DNA of 10,834 bases, from NCBI GenBank assembly GCA_002481295.1, contig DLDU01000069.1:1-10834 (forward strand), read 5' to 3'. The position numbers and the translations under genes were made by a program. This document shows, piece by piece, positions 1-6,045 of the stretch. Within the stretch, counting starts at the first letter, position 1. Each line of letters begins with the position of its first letter. This DNA comes from Prevotella sp. UBA7764. Lineage in GTDB: Bacteria; Bacteroidota; Bacteroidia; Bacteroidales; Bacteroidaceae. The notes beneath the pieces were generated by a model that saw nothing but the letters and a program-made list of their open reading frames with translations, was not told the origin of the DNA and did not search any database.

Positions 1-41
1 GCAAGTGGGAAACTTTAGTTACTATTATATATCAAAATTCA

Positions 42-85
42 CGTGTTTTTTATCATTTATGACCGTAGATAGTAAGAAAAACACG
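42..85. promoter_or_regulatory. Candidate operator: 9-bp inverted repeat upstream of rhaR
   Basis: CGTGTTTTT at 42-50 is matched exactly by its reverse complement AAAAACACG at 77-85, leaving a 26-bp spacer. The right arm ends one base before the -7 element at 87-94, so the repeat covers the place where a -33 element would be. The arm centres are about 35 bp apart. E. coli RhaS and RhaR, also AraC-family proteins, bind inverted repeats of 17-bp half-sites separated by about 16-17 bp, which is a similar centre-to-centre distance. That this is the binding site of the regulator encoded just downstream is inference. Confidence 0.45.
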
Positions 86-86
86 C

Positions 87-94
87 TATCTTTG
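87..94 (+). promoter_or_regulatory. Bacteroidetes -7 promoter element for the rhamnose operon
   Basis: TATCTTTG matches the Bacteroidetes -7 consensus TAnnTTTG and is followed by CAGC and an A-run. Transcription would start near position 101, giving a leader of about 40 nt before the rhaR ATG at 143. No TTG or TTTG lies 19-21 bp upstream, so the promoter is probably weak without an activator. This fits the inverted repeat that occupies that position. Confidence 0.6.
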
Positions 95-142
95 CAGCAA
101 AAAAATGATCAATAATCAAGGATTCCTATAACTGAAAACGTC

Positions 143-1021
143 ATGACCACGCAATTGACTTCTATCTACTTGCTCAGCAATGACCAGGATATCCACTGGG
201 GACTGACCGTCAGCACTGTCGGTTATCAGCATATCGCACCCGGAGAAGCCTATCCTCCTAAGGGACATCCGCAGGCTTATTCGTTCCAGGCGGGTAGGGG
301 ACGTGTGCTCGATGAGTATCAGTTTGTATACATCTCCCGCGGACGCGGCGTCTTCGAGTCAAAGAGCTTCGGACAGGCAACGGTCGGGGAGGGTGACATG
401 TTTCTGCTCTTTCCCGGTGAATGGCACAGTTATCAGCCCGACGAAACCACGGGATGGGACGAATACTGGATAGGTTTCAAGGGACTGAATATCGACAGCC
501 GCGTGAGCAATGGCTTCTTCCTGCCACGTGAACCAATCTTCCACGTGAGTCTCAGCGAGGACATCGTGCGGCTCTACCGCAATGCCATCGCCATCGCAAG
601 CGAGCAGAGCATCGGATTCCAACAGATGCTCGGTGGTGTGGCAAACATGTTGCAAGGCTACGCCTTCGCCCTTAACCGCCACAACACCTTTGAAGATCAG
701 CAGGCCGCCGAAGCCATCCATAAGGCTAAAATCATCATGACGGAGAAGTTCGGACAGAAGATTGGCCCCACTGATGTCGCTGACGCCATCAACATGGGAT
801 ACTCCAAGTTCCGCAGGCTCTTCAAAGAATACACCGGTTACGCACCTTTGCAGTATTTGCAGGAGCTCCGCCTTCAGCGCAGCAAACAACTGCTCGTGGG
901 TACTGATCTCACCCTCACCGAGATAGCAGACCGCGTTGGCTATGACAATGCCGACTACTTCTCTGCTGCATTCAAAAAGAAAAACCATATTACACCAGCC
1001 AATTTCCGAAAGAAAAGATGA
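143..1021 (+). CDS. rhaR: AraC-family transcriptional regulator of rhamnose use (RhaR-like)
   Basis: A cytoplasmic DNA-binding regulator of 292 residues, the usual size for AraC-family sugar activators. Residues about 45-115 form a cupin-like effector domain (GEGDMFLLFPGEWHSY near 82-97). Residues about 190-292 are the double helix-turn-helix AraC domain: the first helix pair at about 209-229, and the second, more conserved one at about 256-281 (LTEIADRVGYDNADYFSAAF), then the typical TPANFRK end. The start at 143 fits a transcription start near 101; there is no Shine-Dalgarno site, as is normal in this phylum. The TGA stop overlaps the rhaB ATG by 4 bp, which implies translational coupling and places the regulator as the first gene of the operon. 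The role as rhamnose activator is inferred from context and from the B. thetaiotaomicron AraC-type RhaR. The exact effector (rhamnose, rhamnulose or another) cannot be read from the sequence. Confidence 0.85.
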   Translation: MTTQLTSIYLLSNDQDIHWGLTVSTVGYQHIAPGEAYPPKGHPQAYSFQAGRGRVLDEYQFVYISRGRGVFESKSFGQATVGEGDMFLLFPGEWHSYQPDETTGWDEYWIGFKGLNIDSRVSNGFFLPREPIFHVSLSEDIVRLYRNAIAIASEQSIGFQQMLGGVANMLQGYAFALNRHNTFEDQQAAEAIHKAKIIMTEKFGQKIGPTDVADAINMGYSKFRRLFKEYTGYAPLQYLQELRLQRSKQLLVGTDLTLTEIADRVGYDNADYFSAAFKKKNHITPANFRKKR

Positions 1022-2484
1022 AACACTATTTAGCCATTGATCTCGGAGCTACCTCCGGACGCACCATCGTCGGCACGCTCGACAAAGGCCGCATTGACCT
1101 TGAGGAGCTCACGCGCTTCGACAACCCGCTCATCGCTTTGGGCGGACATCTCTATTGGGATCTCTACGCTCTCTACAATGAAATCATACGCGGACTGCAG
1201 CTCACTGCACAACGTGGCATCGACATTCAGAGTATCGGCATCGACACCTGGGGCTGCGACTTCGCGTTTTTCGGTGACGACGGCGCACTGCTTGGCAATC
1301 CCATCGCCTACCGCGACCCGCACACCAACGGCATGATGGAGCACTTCTTCAACGATCGCATGCCTAAGGACGAGGTTTATCGCCGCACTGGCATACAATT
1401 TATGAACTTCAACAGCCTCTTCCAGCTCTATGCCATGGAGCAGCACGGCAACAGTGCCTTAAAGGCTGCCAGGAAGATTCTCTTCATTCCTGATGCTCTC
1501 GGATACATGCTCACCGGTAAGGCTGTCTGCGAGTACACCGTGGCATCTACGTCTCAGCTGCTCAATCCCGCTACCGGCGACCTCGACGAGGAACTTCTCC
1601 GTGCACTCGGCCTTTCCCGCGATGTCTTTGGACCTATGGCGATGCCCGGCACTGTCCTCGGCACGCTCACGCCGGAAGTACAGAAACTCACAGGGCTCGG
1701 AGCCGTGCCTGTGATCACCGTCGCCGGTCACGACACAGCCAGTGCCGTGGCTGCCGTGCCAGCCAAAGACGAGCACTTCGCCTATCTCAGCAGCGGCACG
1801 TGGAGCCTCATGGGTATAGAGACACCTAAGGCTATCATCAACGAGGAAAGCCAAAAACGCAACTTCACCAATGAGGGGGGAATCGACGGCACCACACGCT
1901 TCCTGAAGAATATCTGCGGCATGTGGATGTATGAGTGCTGCCGTCGCGAATGGAAGAAACAGATTCGCGCTGAGGAACACGATGAGAAGAAAGCTGAGCA
2001 GCGCATCAGCGAGGAGCTCGCACACCAGAGACTGCAGGATGACGCCATGAAAGAGGCACCCAACCGCACACTCCTCAACCCCGACGACCCAATGTTCGCC
2101 GCTCCGGACTCCATGCTGCTGGCCATCCGCGACTACTGTGAGACTCATCATCAGCCCATTCCCGCGACCCGTGCGCAGGTTTGCCGTTGTCTCTTCGACT
2201 CTCTCGTCAACCGTTACAAGACAGTCTTTGACTGGCTTCAGGACTTCGCTCCGTTCACTATCGACACGCTGCACATCATCGGCGGCGGCAGCCTCAATGC
2301 TTATCTCAACCAGATGACCGCTGACGCGCTCGGCGTGCGCGTGCTCGCCGGACCACAGGAGGGCACGGCTCTCGGCAACATCATGCTTCAGGCTAAGGCT
2401 GGCGGTGGGGTAGGGGACATCTGGGACATGCGTCGCGTCATTGCCCAAAGCATCACACTGAAAGAATATCAACCAAATAAATAA
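1018..2484 (+). CDS. rhaB: Rhamnulokinase
   Basis: Phosphorylates L-rhamnulose with ATP to L-rhamnulose 1-phosphate, the second intracellular step of rhamnose breakdown. The 488-residue protein belongs to the FGGY/hexokinase-actin fold; the E. coli enzyme has 489. The N-terminal phosphate loop is AIDLGATSGRTIVG (6-19). GIDTWGCDFAFF (74-85) and LFQLYAM (134-140) are typical of RhaB. VAGHDTASAV (235-244) carries the likely catalytic base D239, followed by YLSSGTWSLMG (256-266). IIGGGSLNAYLNQMTADALG (420-439) is the C-terminal nucleotide-binding motif. A highly charged stretch at about 316-346 looks longer than the equivalent part of E. coli RhaB. The start overlaps the rhaR stop by 4 bp, and 8 bp separate its stop from rhaA. 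Family and context agree, so the assignment is firm. Confidence 0.96.
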   Translation: MKHYLAIDLGATSGRTIVGTLDKGRIDLEELTRFDNPLIALGGHLYWDLYALYNEIIRGLQLTAQRGIDIQSIGIDTWGCDFAFFGDDGALLGNPIAYRDPHTNGMMEHFFNDRMPKDEVYRRTGIQFMNFNSLFQLYAMEQHGNSALKAARKILFIPDALGYMLTGKAVCEYTVASTSQLLNPATGDLDEELLRALGLSRDVFGPMAMPGTVLGTLTPEVQKLTGLGAVPVITVAGHDTASAVAAVPAKDEHFAYLSSGTWSLMGIETPKAIINEESQKRNFTNEGGIDGTTRFLKNICGMWMYECCRREWKKQIRAEEHDEKKAEQRISEELAHQRLQDDAMKEAPNRTLLNPDDPMFAAPDSMLLAIRDYCETHHQPIPATRAQVCRCLFDSLVNRYKTVFDWLQDFAPFTIDTLHIIGGGSLNAYLNQMTADALGVRVLAGPQEGTALGNIMLQAKAGGGVGDIWDMRRVIAQSITLKEYQPNK

Positions 2485-2492
2485 AGACCAAT

Positions 2493-3743
2493 ATGACAAC
2501 GAAACAAATCCAACAGAACTATGAGATCGCCCGTGAACGCTATGCCGCACTTGGCGTAGACACCGACAAAGCACTGGAAACACTCCAGCATACACCGATC
2601 AGCCTCCATTGCTGGCAGGCCGACGATGTCGTCGGCTTTGAGCGCGGTGAGGCTGCTTCAGGCGGCATCCAGGCTACAGGCAACTATCCCGGACGTGCCC
2701 GCAATATCGACGAGCTGCGCCAGGACGTCGACAAGGTGCTCTCATTGCTCGGCGGTACCTTCCGTTTCAACCTCCACGAGACCTACGGCGAGTTTGGCGG
2801 AAAGTTCGTAGACCGTGACCAGGTGGAACCCAAATACTTCGAGGGTTGGATGCAGTGGGCGAAAGAGCGTCACATGAGCCTCGACTTCAACTCTACATCG
2901 TTCTCACATCCCAAGAGCGGCTCACTGACACTGGCCAATCCCGACAAGGAGATCCGCGACTTCTGGATTGAGCATACCAAGCGCTGTCGTCGCATCGCCG
3001 ACGCTATGGGCAAGGCACAGGGTGACCCTTGCATCATGAACATCTGGATCCATGACGGCAGCAAAGACCTCACCGTGGAGAAATACCGCTACCGCGAGAT
3101 TCTCAAAAACAGTCTTGACGACATCCTCGCTGAGAAGCTTCCCAACATGAAGGACTGCCTTGAAGCCAAGCTCTTCGGTATCGGACTGGAGGCTTACACC
3201 GTCGGCTCGCATGACTTCTATGCCGGCTACTGCTCCAAGAACAATGTCATCTACACACTCGACACCGGCCACTATGAGCCCACGGAGAACGTCTCTGACG
3301 CTGTCTCCTCGCTGTTGCTCTTCGTGCCCGAGCTGATGCTCCACGTCAGCCGCCCCATGCACTGGGACAGCGACCACGTGACGCTCTTCGACGACAACAC
3401 ACGCAACCTTTTCGCCGAACTGGTGCGTGCCAACGCCCTCGACCGTGCACATATTGGTCTCGACTATTTCGATGCGAGCATCAACCGCATCGGTGCTTAC
3501 ATCATCGGCGTGCGGGCCGCACAGAAGAGCCTCCTGCAGGCCTTGCTCGAACCGCTGCCCAAGCTCCGCCAATACGAGGATGAGGGTCGCTTCTTCGAGC
3601 GCCTTGCCCTACTGGAAGAGGAGAAGACACTGCCCCTCGGTGCTGTCTACGACTATTACAACTTGAAGAACAACGTGCCCGTGGCTGAGGACTACCTCGC
3701 CGACGTGGAGCAATACGAGAAAGACGTGCTCAGCAAACGCTGA
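2493..3743 (+). CDS. rhaA: L-rhamnose isomerase
   Basis: Converts L-rhamnose to L-rhamnulose, the first step after uptake; a cytoplasmic metal-dependent (Mn/Zn) TIM-barrel enzyme. The 416 residues compare with 419 in E. coli RhaA and align along the whole length from memory: ISLHCWQADDVVGFE (36-50), GGIQATGNYPGRARN (57-71), MNIWIHDGSKDLTV (182-195), LDTGHYEPTENVSD (256-269), HVSRPMHWDSDHV (284-296) and IGLDYFDASINRI (321-333). Expected metal ligands are present: H260, D292 and D294, matching E. coli H262, D294 and D296. The substrate-specific loop region near the N-terminus (residues 50-63) is also recognisable. It lies 8 bp after rhaB and is clearly in the same transcript. In Bacteroides the gene is called rhaI. 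Confidence 0.97.
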   Translation: MTTKQIQQNYEIARERYAALGVDTDKALETLQHTPISLHCWQADDVVGFERGEAASGGIQATGNYPGRARNIDELRQDVDKVLSLLGGTFRFNLHETYGEFGGKFVDRDQVEPKYFEGWMQWAKERHMSLDFNSTSFSHPKSGSLTLANPDKEIRDFWIEHTKRCRRIADAMGKAQGDPCIMNIWIHDGSKDLTVEKYRYREILKNSLDDILAEKLPNMKDCLEAKLFGIGLEAYTVGSHDFYAGYCSKNNVIYTLDTGHYEPTENVSDAVSSLLLFVPELMLHVSRPMHWDSDHVTLFDDNTRNLFAELVRANALDRAHIGLDYFDASINRIGAYIIGVRAAQKSLLQALLEPLPKLRQYEDEGRFFERLALLEEEKTLPLGAVYDYYNLKNNVPVAEDYLADVEQYEKDVLSKR

Positions 3744-3779
3744 CACCTTATTTATATATAGGAACAGAAACTATAAACT

Positions 3780-3813
3780 ACAGCAGGGTGGGGGAGTGTC
3801 CTCCATCCGCTGT
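3780..3813 (+). other. Strong RNA hairpin in the rhaA-rhaT gap
   Basis: ACAGC (3780-3784), a bulged A (3785) and GGGTGGGGGA (3786-3795) pair with TCCTCCATCC (3799-3808) and GCTGT (3809-3813) around a three-base loop GTG. In RNA this is a 15-bp stem with two G-U pairs. It ends 9 nt before the rhaT ATG at 3823. No T-tract follows, so it is not a standard intrinsic terminator. It could control rhaT translation, mark an RNA-processing site or protect the upstream message. The function is inference; the pairing is read directly. Confidence 0.65.
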
Positions 3814-3822
3814 CTACCGATT

Positions 3823-4857
3823 ATGGAGATACTGATAGGTTTATTGATTATTGCTGCCGGTGCCTTCTGCCAGTCAAGTTGCTACGTGCCCATCAACAAA
3901 GTCAGGGAATGGAGCTGGGAAAGCTACTGGCTCGTACAGGGTGTCTTTGCCTGGCTGCTCCTGCCGCTGTTGGGTGCTGAGCTGGCCGTGCCGTCTGGTC
4001 ATGGTCTCATAGAGCTGTTGGCCGGTGCCAACCGTTTCCATGTGGTTATGACAGTGTTCTTCGGAGTACTTTGGGGCGTAGGCGGACTAACCTTCGGTCT
4101 GTCGATGCGCTACCTCGGTGTAGCCCTCGGACAGTCTATCGCCTTGGGCACCTGTGCCGGACTGGGAACCATCATGGGACCGGTACTCATCAACGCTTTC
4201 TTCCCCGAAGAGCACGCTCTCAGCCAGCTGACCGCCTCTGTACTCATCGGTGTCGCCGTCACTCTTCTCGGCATTGCCATCATTGGATGGGCCGGGAAAC
4301 GCAAGACGGCTACCCTCTCGGAAGAGGAGAAGCGCAAAGCTGTCAAGGACTTCAACTTCCCAAAAGGCATCACCATTGCGCTGCTCGCCGGGTTCATGAG
4401 CGGATGCTTCAATGTGGGACTGGAGTTTGGCAAGGACATCAACTTCGGTGAACTGACACCGGCGATGTACCGAACGTTGCCCGCCACGCTGCTTGTCACT
4501 CTTGGTGGCTTCGTGACCAACGCCGTCTACTGCTTGTGGCAGAACCAACACAACCACACATGGGGCGACTACGGCAAGGGGAAGGTATGGGGCAACAACC
4601 TCTTCTTCTGCTTTCTTGCCGGCGCACTGTGGTACAGCCAGTTCTTCGGACTCTCTTTGGGCAAGGGCTTCCTCTCTTCCTCACCCGTACTCACCACGCT
4701 CTCGTTCTGCATCCTCATGGCGCTGAACGTGGTCTTCAGCAATGTGTGGGGCATCATCCTTAAGGAATGGAAAGGCTGCGACCGCACTACGATAGCCATC
4801 CTCGTCACGGGTATCGTCGTGCTGCTCATCTCCTGTTTCCTTCCGCAAATCATTTGA
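3823..4857 (+). CDS. rhaT: L-rhamnose/proton symporter
   Basis: Inner-membrane carrier that imports L-rhamnose with H+, supplying the isomerase. From the ATG at 3823 it is 344 residues, exactly the length of E. coli RhaT. About ten hydrophobic helices are visible along the chain, with the first at residues 2-20 and the last at 323-342. RhaT-like motifs include YVPINKVREWSWESYW (21-36), WGVGGLTFGLSMRYLGVALG (84-103), GALWYSQFF (267-275) and WGIILKEWKG (309-318). An in-frame GTG at 3796 would add nine residues, but it lies in the loop of the 3780-3813 hairpin and the extension does not resemble the family, so the ATG is preferred. It follows rhaA after 79 bp and precedes rhaD by 20 bp. Confidence 0.95.
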   Translation: MEILIGLLIIAAGAFCQSSCYVPINKVREWSWESYWLVQGVFAWLLLPLLGAELAVPSGHGLIELLAGANRFHVVMTVFFGVLWGVGGLTFGLSMRYLGVALGQSIALGTCAGLGTIMGPVLINAFFPEEHALSQLTASVLIGVAVTLLGIAIIGWAGKRKTATLSEEEKRKAVKDFNFPKGITIALLAGFMSGCFNVGLEFGKDINFGELTPAMYRTLPATLLVTLGGFVTNAVYCLWQNQHNHTWGDYGKGKVWGNNLFFCFLAGALWYSQFFGLSLGKGFLSSSPVLTTLSFCILMALNVVFSNVWGIILKEWKGCDRTTIAILVTGIVVLLISCFLPQII

Positions 4858-4877
4858 ATCAAATCATTCTATCACTT

Positions 4878-5687
4878 ATGAAGAGTATATTGGAAAACCG
4901 ACCGGCCTTGAAAGAGGAGGTCGAGAAGATTGCCGAAGTGGCCGGATACCTCTGGACCAACGGGTGGGCTGAGCGCAACGGCGGTAACATCACGGTGAAC
5001 ATCACAGACCTCGTTGACGACGACATCCGCCAGATGCCTGCTATCACTGAGCCAATTGCCATCGGTGAGAAGCTCCCTCACCTGCGCGGCTGCTATTTCT
5101 TCTGCAAAGGTACCGGCAAGCGTATGCGCGACCTTGCTCGCCGTCCTATGGACAACGGCAGCATCATCCGCATCCTCGACGATTGCGAGCACTACGAAAT
5201 CATTGCCGACAATCCAGTCATGCCTACCAGCGAGTTGCCCTCACACCTTCTTGTCCACGACAAGCAGGTGGAGACAGGCAGTGGCTACAAGGCTACGCTC
5301 CATACCCACCCGATAGAGTTAGTGGCTATGAGCCATCACCGTCCGTTCTTAAAGAAAGACGTGCTTACCCGCCTGCTGTGGAGCATGATTCCCGAAACCA
5401 AGGCGTTCTGCCCGTTAGGACTGGGCATTGTACCCTACGAACTGCCCGGTAGCGTGAAACTCGCTGAAGGCACGCTCAATGCCCTGGCCGACTACGATGT
5501 CGTGTTGTGGGAAAAGCATGGTGTCTTTGCAAAAGGCACCGATATCATGGACGCCTTTGATCAGGTCGACGTGCTGTCGAAGAGCGCAAAGATCTACATC
5601 GATAGCCGTGCAATGGGCTATGAGCCCGAGGGCATGAGCGACGAACAGATGAAGGAGATGACCCGCGCCTTCCATCTGCCAAGATAA
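4878..5687 (+). CDS. rhaD: Rhamnulose-1-phosphate aldolase
   Basis: Cleaves L-rhamnulose 1-phosphate to dihydroxyacetone phosphate and L-lactaldehyde; a Zn-dependent class II aldolase of the AraD/FucA family. From the ATG at 4878 the protein has 269 residues (E. coli RhaD 274). The phosphate-binding N-terminal motif NGWAERNGGNITV is at 28-40. The catalytic glutamate is E119 in PTSELPSHLL. The zinc ligands are H142 and H144 (TLHTHPIELV) and H214 (LWEKHGVFAKG), corresponding to E. coli E117, H141, H143 and H212. The reading frame stays open upstream into rhaT, but that stretch is an out-of-frame read of rhaT, so the longer version is rejected. It is the last gene before a strong terminator-like hairpin. 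L-lactaldehyde must be handled by an enzyme encoded elsewhere. Confidence 0.96.
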   Translation: MKSILENRPALKEEVEKIAEVAGYLWTNGWAERNGGNITVNITDLVDDDIRQMPAITEPIAIGEKLPHLRGCYFFCKGTGKRMRDLARRPMDNGSIIRILDDCEHYEIIADNPVMPTSELPSHLLVHDKQVETGSGYKATLHTHPIELVAMSHHRPFLKKDVLTRLLWSMIPETKAFCPLGLGIVPYELPGSVKLAEGTLNALADYDVVLWEKHGVFAKGTDIMDAFDQVDVLSKSAKIYIDSRAMGYEPEGMSDEQMKEMTRAFHLPR

Positions 5688-5695
5688 AACTGCCG

Positions 5696-5778
5696 TACGC
5701 TGCAATACGCTACAGCCAATACACTATATTCTGTACGCTGCATTCAGTATTTCAGTGCGCCACAATCGTTACGCTACA
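5696..5778. repeat. Cluster of short TACGCTRCA direct repeats
   Basis: TACGCTGCA occurs at 5696-5704 and 5734-5742, and TACGCTACA at 5706-5714 and 5770-5778. A degenerate copy, TGCGCCACA, is at 5756-5764. The four exact-consensus copies fall within 83 bp directly after rhaD and before the terminator hairpin. The spacing is irregular (10, 28 and 36 bp), so this is not a CRISPR or a classical iteron array. It may be a decayed local duplication or a protein-binding cluster; no function is known to me. Confidence 0.4.
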
Positions 5779-5787
5779 AAACACATC

Positions 5788-5831
5788 AAAGCCCTGTATC
5801 CTCCGCTGTCGCGGCTCGGATACAGGGCTTT
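5788..5831. terminator. Bidirectional terminator-like hairpin after rhaD
   Basis: AAAGCCCTGTATCC (5788-5801) pairs perfectly with GGATACAGGGCTTT (5818-5831), a 14-bp stem. The loop contains a further 4-bp stem, CCGC (5803-5806) with GCGG (5811-5814). The stem ends in TTT on either strand, flanked by mixed sequence rather than a long T-run, so it could end transcription from either side. It marks the end of the rhamnose operon and separates it from the esterase promoter. Confidence 0.8.
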
Positions 5832-5987
5832 CTCAGTCTATCTATGTACCTTGTTGACCTCATGAACAGTCCTATCACACGCAAAGACTTTGGCAAGTTG
5901 GCAATGAGCAAGACTTGTACAATCAGAAGCTCCACTGACTTTAAATTGGCATAGCGGGGGCATTCACAATGATTTTCCGCCTATCTG
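5832..5987. other. Intergenic spacer with no recognised gene
   Basis: This is the remainder of the 358-bp gap between rhaD and the esterase. It holds one ATG-started frame of 30 codons (5862-5954) with no recognised similarity. I see no tRNA, repeat or further hairpin here. Confidence 0.5.
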
Positions 5988-6018
5988 TTGGAGAAGCAAA
6001 AACTATTTCGTAATTTTG
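5988..6018 (+). promoter_or_regulatory. Bacteroidetes -33/-7 promoter for the esterase
   Basis: TTG at 5988-5990, a 20-bp spacer, then TAATTTTG at 6011-6018 matches the Bacteroides consensus TTTG-N19-21-TAnnTTTG. Transcription would begin near 6025, about 20 nt before the ATG at 6046. The presence of both elements suggests activator-independent expression, unlike the rhamnose promoter at 87-94. Confidence 0.7.
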
Positions 6019-6045
6019 TGGAAACAAATCTAAGTCGTTTATATC

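Noticed and set aside
1459..2595. Long open frame on the minus strand across rhaB
   Set aside because: It is a reverse-strand shadow of the GC-rich rhaB sequence, with no recognisable domain, while the + strand frame has complete enzyme motifs.
3796..3822. GTG start nine codons upstream of the rhaT ATG
   Set aside because: It lies in the loop of a strong hairpin, and the extension would precede the first membrane helix with unrelated sequence; the ATG at 3823 gives exactly the E. coli RhaT length.
4767..4877. Upstream extension of the rhaD reading frame starting at 4767
   Set aside because: It overlaps the 3' end of rhaT in another frame, and the translated stretch does not resemble the aldolase family; the ATG at 4878 gives the expected 269 residues.
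5696..5831. CRISPR array or iteron-type origin
   Set aside because: The repeats are only 9 bases long with irregular spacing and no cas or rep gene nearby; the adjacent long inverted repeat is best explained as a terminator.
5862..5954. 30-codon frame in the rhaD-esterase gap
   Set aside because: It has no recognised similarity, no promoter of its own and no clear coding character. It lies just after a terminator, so a chance open frame is the simpler explanation.
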